Counted from the first letter of the stretch, positions 21,201 through 32,633 are shown. The stretch is 64,000 bases of DNA from Xiphias gladius (GCF_016859285.1 NC_053409.1:22205976-22269975), one strand, 5' to 3'. The notes: generated by a model from the sequence alone, not told the origin. Numbers and translations are program-made.

Positions 21201-24200
21201 GCTTGTTTTGTCCAACTAACATTCAAAAACTCAAAGATATTCATTTGCAAAAATATAAAACGGAAAGAAAAACATAAAGTCTTCGCATTTGAGAAGCTGG
21301 AACCAGTAAATATTAAAATGATGAAATGTTAAATTATATGTCCATCAACAAATCATTTCATTGATTTTTCAAATCATCATTCCAGCAAAGTTTGAATTTT
21401 AAATTTAAATGTTTTAGCAACATATATTTTTTAACTGTTCTTAATTCAGATATAAATCAGTGTTTTGGAATGAAACCCTTCAAATAAAATGCAAAGGCTT
21501 ATAAAAGGATGCATCGTTTCAACCAAACTGATCCTCAGCTACTATAAAACTACCGAACTCGTGGCTATGTTAAAAACAGCACATCCTTTTGGAGACTATA
21601 GTGTTAAAGAAAATCCAGGAAACCCAGCCACCAGTTGCTCCCAGCTGAAAGACAGAAAGTATTTTTCACCTCCTGGTTAGTTTCACTAATTACTAGAAGC
21701 AGTAAATACTGGAAAGAATTGCTAGAACAAAAAAGAAGCTTGCATTCTCTCACCCAAATCTCTGCTGCAAATTTAGCTCACACACACACACAGCTCAAAT
21801 TACTGTTTCTGCTACTGTTACTACTACTGTTTCTGGTCTTCCATGCAGGATATCTTTAAATCGAGAGACAGCGAAGGTGCAGTTAGTGTCACCCGAGCTT
21901 CATAAACATCTCAGGTTTCTGAGCAGCAGCAGCATCAAAGAAAAGAAGCAGGAAATACCAGAGAGTCACTGACTGAAGCCCCTGCTATTCACTATCACAC
22001 CACCGCTGCTGTGCCCCATTCATACGCACACACTCCCCAACACCCCCTGCATGACGACCTTTAACCTAGGAACACCTCACGGCACATCAGCTACATTAAT
22101 GGACAGGGACAGAGTTTTACGGTTTGCTAAAGCAATCAGGCAGTAGCCCAGCTCAGGGATCAGGTACAGGGCCCACGTGTGGGGAGGTGAAAGAGGGAGG
22201 AGGTCGTTGGTGGAAACCCGGCGTCAAATCACTGTTCGGTCTCCCTGGGGAGGGACGTTGAACGTGTCTAAGACAGACGAGGATCATTAAAAAGATGAAA
22301 GGAGATCTCTGAGCTTGACGGTTGCCCCACGCCTTCGTTCTCATCCCACATGGAGGAACAGGCTTTGCGCTAAACACAGACACTAGAGTTAAACACATCT
22401 GAAGGAGGAGAGTTTGCGACATTTTAATCAACATCTATTTGACTATTTTGACACGTTCTAAGAGGCTAGTAGCTAAATAATTTTTTTTTTTTCCAGGTGT
22501 CAGTGTGAAGGACAGGACAGATTTTATGTATGAGATTTACTAAAAACCTCTGTGCATGCTCAGGAAAAATCAGCGGTGATCAGTGACAGTAATGATTCAG
22601 ATCAGATCTCCCCCCGTGTTTGCAGTCACCTAAAGCTAACACTACGACCGCAGACCCTGTGTTACCTGAATACATAGGATGTGGGTCTTTCTGAGGGTCT
22701 CCACAACTGTGGTGGATACAGGTACGCCATCCTTTCAGACAGTCGTAACACACCAAACAACAGTCAAAAAACTGCTCTGAACGTTACTTTCGGCACTTGA
22801 GCAAATTTAGGAGCACAAACAAAAAAGTAACAAGGACAACAATGAGCTCATCTTCTCTCTGTTACTTACAGTGGAACAAAAATCAACTTTGATGGCGCCA
22901 AAATCTTTTAAAAGTACACATTTTACCAGTGGAATTTGACTGTAATTTACCTGCGGATTTGTGGGCACGGATGGGGGTTGCATGTACGGTTGGTCTGTGG
23001 CCTTGGCAGAGATGCACAGAGATAATCGGGATAGGCCTCATTATCAATGGTGCAGAAGACCAACCGAGACTGGTAGCCTAATGAAGAAAAAGACGGATAA
23101 CTGAGTTGTCTCATCTTCCAAGAGGTAGGATTATAAAGCCGAAAGGAAGGGAAATACATAAGGATTTTAAACATGTATCCAGACATGTTTAAAGGCTTTG
23201 ACAGAACTGTGTGAGACTCTAACCTGATCCACACTCTCTGCTGCAGGCAGACCAGGATCCAAAACTCCAATAGTAGCCCTCTCTGGAGCGTCCCTTTGGG
23301 AGGTAAAATTCATACTCCACCCCCTGGTTTGGCTCCTGGCTGATCAGCTGAGAGAAGAGGGTTGTACGTGAAGATTAACAATCAATTGACTGACCGCCCG
23401 GCCATGTTCCTGGGTTCAGATTAACAGTGCTCAGAGGATCAACCCTTGTGTTGTGACTGACTCCCCAGTCTTTTCTTAAACCCAGCCTTGAGGTCAAAAC
23501 TTTGCCCATGACAGTATATCTCAAAAGCTAATGGGCAGATTTCTGTGAAGTATGTGGTGTGTGTTCATGGTCCCTAGAAGTTGATTCCTAATGTTTTTGG
23601 TGTCTTTCTGACCTCTAGAAAAGTCTCACTGTAGGGCCCAAATTCTCACTTCTACAAAAAACAATGCATGGTAATGTTCAGAAAATCAAAGTCAGCAATT
23701 TGTTGTTCAGTCTGTCCAGCATTTTATAATGTAGGCTGCAATGAACATTGTAGTCTATATGGGACTTTAGGGCATCTTAAGAGACCCGGAGTTAAAGATT
23801 TGACAGACAAAGAAAAGAAACTGTAAATACATGACAGACAAAGGCAATCTCATATCTACCCTATGTGATCTTACCTCGACAACAAGGGGTTCAGTGGTGG
23901 GGCCGCGGCCGATGATGGTTTCAGGGACGTTGTCACCCTCAGCACCTCGCTGGTAGTACAGCATGGTGCCAGCGATGGGCGTTGCCCTGGAGAACTCGAT
24001 TACCCAGTGGCCATTGAGGTAGTACTCGCCACGCAGGTTCTTGATAGCTGGCCATGCGGAGCAGTTAAACCTCTGTCAGTTATTGTACATATTCTAACAT
24101 ACTGGGGTCCATACCGTTTAATTCAAACAAATTTCTTTGTTGACTTTTCTAATTTGTTTTCTAAAAAGTCGAACACTTTTACCAAGGTAGTTGCGTGTAG

Positions 24201-25998
24201 CCACTGTTTCTCTGATGCTGATGGTGGTGGCCCCAACAGGGATGATGAACATCTGGTTGTAGCCTGAGATGAAAATGAGACATTTCTTTCTTTTCGCACA
24301 TATAAACTACAAATGGCTGCAAAACCCATGCAAAAAACAAAAAAAGGAGCCAAATCACCGGCACAAGTTTAGAATATGACGCCTCTGTGAGAGCTTTCTG
24401 GTACCTCAGCGTTAGGGCAGTTTGATTGCTGCGACAAATTTTGTGAATGAAAAACGTCTGGCAGACTGCGTCCGCGTTAAAAATCTGCATCGTACCGGTC
24501 GGCAGGTCGCGCACGGTAAAGCTGTTCTTGACGCTGTGGCAGGACTGGCCGTTGCCCCCACACTGCAGACAGGGGTCCTCCTGCTGATGAGACTCCAACA
24601 TGTTGTCACAGCCCAGGCGCTGGAGAAGGAAAAAAAGGTATGCATGACCTGATTCGGTTTCAACATGAAAACTGTCAAGTCCAGTACAGTATATCAAATG
24701 CAAGTGCAAAATATCATCCGTCAAATTTTGTGCATTCAGTCTGATACAGTTTATTGATGTTGGTATTGGCCTTAAGAAATGCATCGGCGTCATCGCCTTT
24801 ACATGTTATTCCACTGAGATTAAAACCTTCATTGGATTTTTTTGAAAAGAAAAAAAAGAGAAAAAAGAAAAGGTGGCCCAGAAGGAACCTTCCGCACGAA
24901 AATAAAAGTTTCACATTAAAATGTTCAGCGGGTGTTTAGTCAATTTTACAACATAAACCTTCCAAAAGGCAACAGTAAAATCACTGAATTGCAGGGTCAA
25001 GGACTGAGACCAACACAAGACCGGATTTATCAAGATAAGAATAAAATGTGAGTGGGAAAAAAAGTATGAATCCTAAAACCAAGCAACAAAATTCTGGGGC
25101 TGGAGGTTGTAGACATTTTTTTTTTAAAAGAGAGGAAAATGAACGTTCAAAAATAAGTCTTGAGCACAGGGTGGATTTCAGAGAGCTGCTCTCCACAGAG
25201 GAGGTGTTAAAGACAGGAAGTCAGAGGTTAAATAGATGAGGTGTTTCATGAGGAAAAGGTTAACAGGTGGCTGAAATAATTACATAAGAGCAGAATGAGA
25301 ACAGATGAAGTGTTTGACATTACCACATAGTGAAACTAATCTCTGATCCTGCAGCTCAGCTCCTCTGGCTGTGTCCACTCCAATTAATGAGGTGAAGTAG
25401 GAGTTTGTGTGTAGATGTGAACTCACCCTCTGAGATATTTTATCCCTGTTACTTTGATTTACTGAAACAATAAATATATGGATGAACAGACTAATCATGT
25501 CCAGAAATCTGCAACACCATGTTGGAAATTGGTCGTTTTTTATGGGTTTGTTTTTTTTTGCAGTATGAAAATCTAACTAACAGCGTCTCTGAATCTAACC
25601 AAGTACATTATATCTTGTTTGTTTAATCCGTCACAAAAACCAAAGCGGGTTATGTGCTGAGCTGTTTCTTGGCTCTGAGACGCTGGCAAGACACGAGGGG
25701 AGACTCCAGGAAGTTACCACGAAGTAGTCGGGAAGGCTAATAGGTGTATTTTCCCACAATCTCAAACTATTCCTATCCTATTTTTGTCGGGTAACCGTGC
25801 ACATCAGAAACAAACACACTGTATAAGAACCGAGACGTAATTGTAGTCACATTGTAAAGTAATACACATTGTTTAACTACTGGTGGACTTGAAGGTGGTT
25901 GTTTCCAAGATTTCCATCTGATTTTGCAACTATTATGTCAACAAGCAGCTTTTATTACCAGTCGCGACAGTGGGGGTGGTACTGTTTTAGCAGTGTGA

Positions 25999-26045
<47 letters not shown>

Positions 26046-29000
26046 GTGACACACAGATTGTGTCACCGCGCCAGTTAGGAAACCTTACAGGTGTGTAGCT
26101 GATTTCAAAATGAAGGCTTTGAAGGTGGGTGTAGCCCGACTCGTGAGTACTGAGCACTCGTGTAACAATGCAGTAATGACTGCTGAGCACTCATGGGTCG
26201 GAACGTCAACATGTTGGCGGGCGTTGCGGCTGGTGTGATCCCATTGCAAGATTGTCTCTAGCTTTTCGGCCAACGATCCAAGAAATTGGTGGATTGTGAA
26301 ATACAGAAAATCCTGATTACCACATTAAGAGACTAGACCTCTCTGGACTCTCCCTGAAACCTCCTCTTCGCTTCCCCCTTTTTAAATTTTTTTTTATTCT
26401 TCTTGTAGTTTTTTCCACTTTTTATTTCACGGCATTTTGTCAGCTATTACTTGCGTTTTCATTTTTCCGTGTGGCCTACCTTGCAGACTCCGTCCACACA
26501 AACATCCCTCCGCCCTGGGTGACAGGGTGTACCGTCGACCACGGCGCTGCGGTGACGATAGTAAAAGTTTTCTCCTCTTGGCATGCAGTTCAGCTCACAG
26601 GGGTTCTCAGCTGTCAGAGAGACGAGAATCTTTTTACAACGAAAGTAAGTTTCTTTTTTCAGTTAATGTAACTGTTTAACATCTATTTATCTATGTTCTG
26701 TAATCACGGAACCTTAGCTTCATTTGTACATGTACACACGTACATGTATCTTGGGCAGTTTACGTTACCCGCTTTATAGTCATGTCAGTACAAAAGTTCT
26801 AAACCAACGGCCGAACACCGTCCACTCCTCTCCGCCTTGCCTCTGACCTCCATAATACGGGAGCCACTTGTAGTGTTTCCCCTGGAAGTCAGTCCCATCA
26901 AACTGGGAGCACTGCTCCTCACGGAAATCCCTCGATCCCTCTGGACAGTCCTGAGAGGCACAGTGGGAGGCAGCGGAGGGGTCAAAGGTTAATTAAGCAG
27001 AAAGACTTCAGGCTTAAAATGAAGCAAAACATCCAATAAAGAGAGCTTGTAAAAAAAATAATGTATGTGTGGTCTGTTTGAATAGGGAAGATGTACAATA
27101 TTTACAGATGATTCTTTGATTCACTTTGAAGTTGGCGGTCATTCATCTATAGGCACATTCATAGGCCACACACTGATCCTAAAATGATGCAGAGTTTGGC
27201 ACTTAAACGTGCCAAAGGGAAAAAGAAGTTGATTTTTCTTTCAGCGACGTTCGCTCACCTGGATGTTGCAGGAGCGGTAGGACTTATCTGGTCCAACACA
27301 GTTGTGTCCACCATCAGTCCTGTATGTAGGAAATTGAGCATGAATATGAGACACTAAAGGCCTGTGTTTTCATAGATTAACCCCGATGCAGATTTTTTTT
27401 TACCGAATCGTCTAAACAACCAGGGGATGAAGTGGTTCCTCCTAAAGCGGACACCAGCGGATATATTCTTTACGAAGCTGCGAGAGCCGACTGTCCGAGT
27501 AAAACAAGCCACACGTGACATGTCAATCTACTCGGTTTTTAAAGGGGCTCTCCGATGACTTAGCATTGTACTTCAAATAAAGCTGGAGGACTTGCGAGAG
27601 ACAGATTAGAAGAGGAGTGGCCAAAATCCGTCCAGCAAAGGCTGAGGTATTCTGGACTTCAGACATACAGTTCATCTCCCATGATACAGCAGGATGGCCT
27701 CTTTAATCAGACCTCCCATATGCCTCCTAAATGCCCACTTCTTTCACACTCCACACCTACCAGCTTGGCATATTTTCCTGACTAGCGTTGCATTAAAGCT
27801 TTATGGGTCATCACCGTGACGCAGAAGCAGTTAATGACTAGGTGAGACTGCAAGCGCACGTATGCAAATACAAACCGTCTGGGAGTGCAGAAATAACCAG
27901 TCTCAGCTCTGACATTAAGAGGCATTCCTCTTTAATCTGTGCCTATAAAAAACGGACTCCTCAGCACAGCAGAAGCCTCAACATCAGCACTGTTGAACCC
28001 GAACTTTGCACAGACATCCGCGCCCTTGCACAGCGGTGAACTGTGAAGCAGCAGATTGTTTTGCCGCCCTCCCTTCCAGTCATGCTGATAACTCACGATT
28101 AAGTCACCTCCAAAAGTACCTGCCTTTAAGCCTAAAAAAAAACCACAGACACGGTCCTGTCAGCGCAACAAAACTGAAACTAAAACACGTCGGAAACAGT
28201 CGTTCACAACATCCAGCCCTCAACTTTCCACCTGGAGAGGGAAAATAAAACATTTGGAGCATCGAAATGCACTTTCAGTCTAAAAGGATACCGAACGGGA
28301 AGGTGGAGAAAGCAACAGATATTTGTGCAAAATTATTGATCACACAAATAATGTTTAAAAAATTGATTACAGCCCATAACAGACTAAATGACAACAGTAA
28401 TTTACTGACAAGCACCTTAAAATGTGAGTGAGGTATTTTACATTAAAGTGGATGTATGGTGAAATGGGAGTTCCTGTAAAGCAAACAATGATTCAACCTG
28501 TCAAATCATAGTATTTAAAGGTGTAATTCAGGGAAAACTTGGCAGACAAGATGTGACAGAGTTCATCCGGCTGGGTAGGAGTGGGCAGGACTTCTCGCCA
28601 ATTATTCATCATTCGGTTCAAGAGGGGAAGCAGCGTCGGTAACAGACGGACTGACTCACTGGCTGGCTGCATGGACATGTTGAAAACCAGCATCTAATGG
28701 AGCACGGGTAAACGGACGGGTGGCAAACATCAAAACGTGCATCGAGCATAGATCTGTCCAGGAAACTAACATTTTCTGGCGGTTTGCCGGCACAGAAATG
28801 CATCAAATATCAAACATTGTGAATCCGAAAACTGTTTGGGCATGTTAGGGAAACGTTAATGCAGACGTGTTGTGTCTAGTGGGCATCGTCCTTCAAAAAA
28901 AAAACAAAAAAAAACAAAATCAAACTTGTCCTTTTTATCAAATTCCCCTCAGACTTATTTCCCACTTACTGAAGCACACCTACTTTCTGCTGAGCATTTT

Positions 29001-31639
29001 ACGGCCAGAAAACGCAGCAAACAAAGCAAACGCGGCTGATGAATGACAGATGACTTTTGAACAGAAAATTATCGGATTAGTTTGGAAGCTTAGGAAGAAA
29101 TCACAGCAGCAGTGACATTTAATTAGACATTCACGGCAGTGATGGAAAGTAATAAGAACAATAACTCCAGTACTGTACGTAAGTACACTTTTGAGGTACT
29201 ATATTTGATTATTTCCATTTTATGCTACTTCATACTTCTATTCCGCTACTTTTCAGAGAGAAATGTTGTACTTTGACTTCACTTTAATTATCTGAAAGCT
29301 ATAGCTACTTTACAGAATCCGATTTTACATTAAAAAAAACCACTTACGCTTAGCTTATAAAACACAACACATTTTTTAAAGATTGAGCCGCTGTTTCCCA
29401 ACGTTTTTGGCTGGTGACTTGTGTCCTTCCTTTAAACTTCGAACGGTTTCATTCAGGCCCAAAGAAGTTACATTATCCTACATTTCACCATAAAAGCAAA
29501 GACGAGAGAGAGAGATAGAGAAAAAGTGTGTAGCAGAGCTTAGATTTCTCTTGTGACCCTTTGGATGGGCCCGGCCTTAGATCGGGGACCACTGGACCAG
29601 ACCGAACCGGACTGAACTGTACATGAAGCTGTTGAAACTTTAGCTCCATTTACAGCAGCTAGAAGAGTAAAGTCCCGCTTATGCACTGATGTTTCAGTAT
29701 TAACAATCTAAAAAAGAGAAATGTAACAATGTACCATTCACAGGGGCCATTTTAGTAGTTTTTTTTTTTAAATACTTTTGATACTTAAAGTATATTTTGA
29801 TGAAAATACAGGACTTTTACTTTTACTTGAGTATTTTTACATCAATATATTGGTACTTGGCAACCAAAGCAAGACATACCACTTCTCACATCATTAATAC
29901 ACATCGCTTTATGTGTGACAAGAGGCAACATGCCGGCTGGATTCCAGCAATAACAGCTACGAACAGAGCATTTACAATGTAAGCTGGCAACAACAGCGAA
30001 AGCACGTCCTTATGACTCCTCACTCTGTCCTATCTCGTCAGACGCAAGAAGAGAGTCATTTCAAAACCAAACCCAAGATGGACAGAAACCATATTCAACA
30101 CAGTGATGCTTTAAAAAAAAAAAACAAAACAAAAAAAAACACATCTGCGGCAGATTAAAATGATGAGCCGAAGAAAAGAAAGGTTCATCCCACGTTTGAC
30201 CTTCTTCAGCAGCCAACGGGCAACACCCAGTAAAGAGAGGTCCTTTAAATGTTACAGGGCCCCTCCCTGAGATCTGTTTTGGATGTAAGACAAGCCCACG
30301 TCCTTGTGACTCCAAGGCATTCTTCTACAATCAAGACACAGTCTGAACCTCACAATTAGCTTTATTCACACAGGGGGGGGGGGGATAATAAATAAAGCTG
30401 TGCGTGTGAATTCAGGGCCTCACGATGAGCTGGGTTTGTCAAATAGAGAGCGTGTGCGCTTGTACACGTGCGCGGACATGTTGGTGCATATGTAGATGGA
30501 GAAAACAGATAACCGTGTGGGCAGGAGACCCACCTGTGAGTGATACAACGTCTGGTTCTCATGGTCACACCGCTGCCACAGCTGCGACTGCATTCTCCGT
30601 AAGGACCCCACGAGTCCCAGTGATCCACGCCAGGCACCTGCAGCCGAAAACAGCAGTTTATAGACGAGGTCACAGTGGAAAAATCTACACGAACGTGGGA
30701 TATAAAGTTGTTGTCTTTGCCTTCACACCAAATCAAACATTGGCTGCTGGTTGGAAAGTTTCGACCGGTGTTTCGGGGATCAAGAATTGACCTTTTAAAC
30801 CTCTGAACGCTAAACGTCGGCTGGGGAGGACGACTGAAAGCTCCAGAGCGGCTTGTAAATGGACCTTGAGGTGGGACTGTTGACAACGACAATGTGTAGA
30901 GTTTCTGTGGTGATTCCACAAAAAGCCAAATATCTGTCATGATGTAATGAAATATAACCACTATGTCTCAGCCGAAATCTCACTCACAGACCATTTGAAT
31001 TGCAGGCATTACACCAGGGCCACAGCAAACGATTACTGATTTTTTTTTTTTTTTTACGATTACAATTGATTATTCTGCCGATTACTTTCTCGATGACTCA
31101 TTACTGTAGGTCGATCAGAATTTCTCGGAGCCCAGGGTGACGACGTTAAATGTCTCCTTTTGTCCGCTCAACAGTCCAAGGACCAAAGATATTCAGTTTA
31201 CAACAATTTTAAGAAAAGGAAAGGCACCAAATCCTCACATCTTAGAACCTGCAACCATCATTTGTTTTTTTTGGGGGGGGGCATTTTTTCTTTGAAAAAT
31301 GTCCTAAAGGATTAACGGATAAAGAAAATAGCTGCCGATTAATTTTTCTATCGATCAACTAATCGATTATTTGATTACCTGTTGGCAGCTCTACATTACC
31401 CCTGTAACGCTGCACAAACTGCACTGATTTAAAAGAAAAAAAAAGGAAAGTTTGGATACTATATTTCTATATTAGACACTGATGTCTGCGGTTCTGGTGG
31501 ATGGCGACTTTTGCACGCAACACACGTTATTTATTTATTTTTTTTCATTCGTGTGTATTCATTTTCAGGGGATCCGCCGGGAGTTTACCGAGAGCGCTGG
31601 GGCCAAGAGCAGCTGCAGGATTACCAGAGGCAGGAGCAT
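6092..31639 (-). CDS. papln: Papilin, complete 26-coding-exon gene
   Basis: Secreted extracellular-matrix glycoprotein of the ADAMTS-like family. Coding exons in transcript order: 31639-31589, 30637-30534, 27319-27259, 26950-26848, 26610-26480, 24619-24496, 24263-24183, 24047-23875, 23347-23224, 23077-22951, 20549-20345, 18789-18613, 18445-18295, 17827-17747, 16694-16499, 16217-16133, 15521-15395, 14813-14297, 12522-12364, 12255-12128, 9992-9938, 9693-9547, 8093-7966, 7729-7621, 6951-6776, 6252-6092. All junctions are GT-AG, phases close, and the total is 3681 nt (1226 codons plus stop), close to mammalian papilin length. Domain order: signal peptide, TSR1, Cys-rich/spacer, TSR2-5, YGCC motifs, Kunitz, three Ig, PLAC. 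Introns hold repeats but no disrupting lesion was seen in the coding exons, so the gene looks intact. Adjacency to psen1 supports orthology. Confidence 0.95.
6776..7729 (-). CDS. papln: papln exons for Ig domain 3
   Basis: Two exons (7729-7621 and 6951-6776), residues about 1079-1173, form one I-set Ig domain. The first Cys is in LLPCVVSG, the Trp in NIGWSR at the exon junction, and the second Cys in the [10 protein letters not shown] motif. An intron splits the Ig fold after the Trp strand, as in the other two Ig domains of this gene. Confidence 0.92.
7966..9693 (-). CDS. papln: papln exons for Ig domain 2
   Basis: Exons 9693-9547 and 8093-7966 (residues about 987-1078). Ig features are [15 protein letters not shown] and [11 protein letters not shown]. 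The intron between them (8094-9546) is 1.45 kb and carries a dispersed repeat at 8640-9250. Confidence 0.92.
8640..9250 (+). repeat. Dispersed teleost repeat in papln intron
   Basis: The segment containing GAGATATTTCAGTCTGGACC and ATTCATCCAGCAGGTC is repeated at about 35200-35540 with GAGATATTTCAGTCTGGGCC and CATCCACCAG. Both are embedded in similar GCTAG-rich flanks. No intact ORF, so a non-autonomous element or the fossil end of one. Confidence 0.6.
9938..9992 (-). CDS. papln: papln linker micro-exon between Ig1 and Ig2
   Basis: A 55-base exon encoding a Pro-rich linker ([19 protein letters not shown] across the junctions). The frame was fixed by the flanking exons: one leftover base from Ig1 enters, two leave to Ig2. 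The other two frames would break the Ig2 frame. Donor CG|GTAAGA is strong and the acceptor is ATAG. Confidence 0.82.
10316..11773 (-). mobile_element. Degenerate Tc1/mariner transposon in papln intron
   Basis: Long terminal inverted repeats begin AGTGCATTCGCAAAGTATTC at the left and end GAATGCACTG before TA at the right. The outer ~90 bases are clearly inverted copies. Internal minus-strand reading gives transposase remnants, including [14 protein letters not shown] and [15 protein letters not shown] (10895-11107) and an N-terminal part with VILKWKRG (11141-11386). The reading frames are fragmented, and the WSDET catalytic Asp reads Glu, so it is dead. Related to the abundant salmonid/teleost Tc1-like families. 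Confidence 0.9.
12128..12522 (-). CDS. papln: papln exons for Ig domain 1
   Basis: Exons 12522-12364 and 12255-12128 (residues about 873-968). Features are [19 protein letters not shown] and [13 protein letters not shown], giving the paired Ig Cys and the Trp. The small intron between them carries a (GT)n run at about 12338-12353. Confidence 0.92.
12541..12640 (+). repeat. GAAG/GGAA microsatellite
   Basis: Imperfect tetranucleotide array of GGAA/GAAG units in a papln intron. It runs into a purine-rich stretch up to about 12680. Confidence 0.85.
12901..13314 (-). other. Unrecognised 137-codon hydrophobic ORF in a papln intron
   Basis: On the minus strand an ATG in good context (AAAATGGCGG, ATG at 13314) opens a frame encoding [20 protein letters not shown] and then one or two very hydrophobic, membrane-like segments. 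An in-frame AATAAA lies within the second half (about 13120). The ORF could be the 5' end plus 3'UTR of a small retrocopy, a nested small membrane-protein gene, or chance. I recognise no family, and there is no codon evidence beyond openness. Confidence 0.25.
13556..13801. mobile_element. MITE with 20-bp terminal inverted repeats
   Basis: The left end TTAAAGAGTAACTCAACACC (13556-13575) is the reverse complement, with one mismatch, of the right end (13782-13801). The element is 246 bp with no coding capacity and sits in the papln intron between the Kunitz and Ig1 exons. Confidence 0.8.
14297..14813 (-). CDS. papln: papln exon: Kunitz domain and Gly/Ser/Thr-rich linker
   Basis: A 517-base exon, residues about 701-873. 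The Kunitz/BPTI domain runs from Cys706 to Cys756 with all six Cys at BPTI spacing (51 residues), the FWYGGC core and NNF before the fifth Cys. The residue after the second Cys (the P1 position) is Ser, not Lys/Arg, so trypsin-like inhibition is not predicted. The second half is a low-complexity linker with SRG, TSG and GGS units, then a basic stretch [12 protein letters not shown]. Acceptor at 14814, donor at 14296. Confidence 0.93.
15395..16694 (-). CDS. papln: papln exons carrying three YGCC cysteine motifs
   Basis: Exons 16694-16499, 16217-16133 and 15521-15395 (residues about 565-700) encode three copies of a short papilin motif: C-x2-[ST]-x-YGCC-x-D-x-T-x-A-x-GP-x3-GC. The copies read [18 protein letters not shown], then CAQT joined across an intron to [15 protein letters not shown], then [18 protein letters not shown]. 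Pro-rich linkers separate them. The second copy is split by the intron at 16218-16498 after its first Cys. These motifs normally sit between the TSRs and the Kunitz domain in papilins, as here. Confidence 0.88.
17747..17827 (-). CDS. papln: papln linker exon after TSR5
   Basis: An 81-base exon encoding [16 protein letters not shown] and onward, a Cys-free linker between TSR5 and the YGCC motifs. Using the TAG acceptor at 17828 (rather than CCCCAG nearer the exon) is required to keep frame with both neighbours. Confidence 0.8.
18295..23347 (-). CDS. papln: papln exons for spacer end and TSR2-TSR5
   Basis: Exons 23347-23224, 23077-22951, 20549-20345, 18789-18613 and 18445-18295 (residues about 277-537). 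Four thrombospondin type-1 repeats start at [45 protein letters not shown] and [14 protein letters not shown]. Each has the WxxCSxxCGxG signature and six Cys. Junctions fall just before the CSxxCG motif in TSR4 and TSR5, both phase 0, suggesting past exon duplication. Confidence 0.93.
18830..19360. repeat. Probable non-autonomous Tc1-type repeat in papln intron
   Basis: Sequence from GATGTGGCCAAAAAACT through TTTGTGGCACACCTTTGTG to GGGTGTCAATAATTTTGCCC resembles a common fish family with a variably spelled 'caataattttgcccgggcca' end. No ORF. The boundaries are approximate and recognition is from memory of the family only. Confidence 0.4.
20925..21110 (+). repeat. Dispersed fish repeat with GTTT run
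   Basis: Contains ACCAAGGAGGTTATGT, a (GTTT)n run and GCAGGATTACGCAAAAACTA, a string I associate with a high-copy teleost repeat. It lies in the intron between TSR2 and TSR3 exons. Confidence 0.55.
22951..24619 (-). CDS. papln: papln exons for the ADAMTS-like spacer
   Basis: Exons 24619-24496, 24263-24183, 24047-23875 and the start of 23347-23224 (residues about 150-302). They carry [27 protein letters not shown] (end of the Cys-rich region), then [33 protein letters not shown] and a Cys-free beta-rich spacer. This is the standard ADAMTS/ADAMTSL spacer, without a protease domain. The span given also covers the exon 23077-22951 listed with TSR2. Confidence 0.92.
26000..26040 (+). repeat. (GT)n microsatellite
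   Basis: About 20 uninterrupted GT units in a papln intron, directly followed by a perfect hairpin at 26043-26069. Confidence 0.95.
26480..27319 (-). CDS. papln: papln exons for TSR1 end and Cys-rich region
   Basis: Exons 27319-27259 (TSR1 end, [12 protein letters not shown]), 26950-26848 ([25 protein letters not shown]) and 26610-26480 ([37 protein letters not shown]). The FREEQC and DGVCK motifs are hallmark ADAMTS/ADAMTSL Cys-rich sequences. Confidence 0.93.
29140..29860 (+). repeat. Teleost 'AAGTAC' MITE copy in papln intron 2
   Basis: It opens with GGCAGTGATGGAAAGTAATA, contains TTGAGGTACTATATTTG and ATTTCCATTTTATGCTACTT, and ends with TTTTACTTGAGTATTTTTAC. Related copies in this window lie at 37012-37530, 41435-41895, 56070-56900 and a remnant at 58735-58830. 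Confidence 0.75.
30534..30637 (-). CDS. papln: papln exon 2: TSR1
   Basis: Encodes [20 protein letters not shown] and [14 protein letters not shown]: the [17 protein letters not shown] thrombospondin signature right after the signal peptide, as in all papilins. Phase 0 start, two-base overhang to exon 3. Confidence 0.94.
31015..31400 (+). repeat. Dispersed element with ATCGATTA-type ends
   Basis: Left part with CAATTGATTATTCTGCCGAT and right part with CTATCGATCAACTAATCGAT. Related sequence occurs at 32215-33110 (interrupted, partly inverted) and 59085-59290 (CGATTAATCTGCTGATAATC and CCGACCAACAGTCAGAAACC). A common non-coding teleost repeat. Confidence 0.6.
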
Positions 31640-31651
31640 CGTCACTGTTGC
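31589..31651 (-). CDS. papln: papln exon with start codon and signal peptide
   Basis: ATG at 31639-31637 opens [17 protein letters not shown], a short leucine-rich signal peptide, then a TCG|GTAAAC donor. A pyrimidine tract and CAG acceptor sit 12 bases upstream of the ATG (exon edge 31651). The 5'UTR must therefore continue in an upstream noncoding exon. No other in-frame ATG lies nearby. Confidence 0.9.
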
Positions 31652-32630
31652 CTGGAGAAGAAGAAAGAAATCCAGAGTTAGTCACTATGACTGGTAGAGG
31701 CTATTACACATTGAGCAACTTTTTCAGGAGCAAGCCAGGGCAGCACGAGTGGAAACAGTAATTGATGTGAGACACCACCTGCCAACTTGGGCAAAAAAAA
31801 AAAAAAAGAAAAAAAGAGAAAAGGTGTATAAGGGCAGGAAGGGGCTGCAGGACTTCCCCAAACAAAACTAAAGAATAAAAAAAAGGAATCAGCTGGACAC
31901 ATCTTTTTGTCGTTGCCCTGCGGCGTTTCCTCAAAAGTCAGCGGACAAATCAGCGCGTAGCGACGATTCATTGTAGATCAGCGAACTCGACCTGATGCGA
32001 CGGCTTGTTCTGCGGGGTTCGGTTGGTTGTCACGGCCGACCAACCGGAGCGGATGATCAGAAGGCTGGATCTGGCTCAGGTCTGGGGGGGGGGGTGTCTG
32101 GTCGGTAGAGTGGGTGTCAGGGGGAAAACCTCGCAGCTGTTGCTTCTTTCGACCGCCGCACAAGGCCGAGTTTACGCGGAGGTTTCGGAGAGAAGGAAAT
32201 ATAGAGATTGATTTTTTCCTCAGTCCACAGAGGAGCAAGTTATTAGTCGATCGTTGAGTTAATCGATGGACAGAAAATAATCAGCAAACACTTTTGGTAA
32301 TGTCATTGTTTTTTTTAATTTTCTATTTCTCTCGTATTTAAGCATAAGTGACCTAAAAATGACTGGTGACAGTGTCACCCTCAAATCTTCATCCATGCCG
32401 CTTTTGTTAGTCTCCTGTGACAGTAAAGCTTCGGACCGCCGGTCCATCTGAAGAGGTCCCCTCGGAGGTTTTCCCCTATTTTCTGTCTTCTCTGGACCGA
32501 ACAATAAATCGGTTGCTTGGGGAAAATGATCAACAAATAAATTGATAACGAAAACATTGTTTTTTTTTTTTTTTGCCTGCAGCTCTGGATTCTTCTGTTG
32601 CATGTGGAGTGGGGCAAATGGAGGGTTTCC

Positions 32631-32633
<3 letters not shown>

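Noticed and set aside
22153..22434. 93-codon minus-strand ORF considered as an extra papln exon
   Set aside because: Exons 23077-22951 and 20549-20345 already join in phase within continuous TSR sequence.
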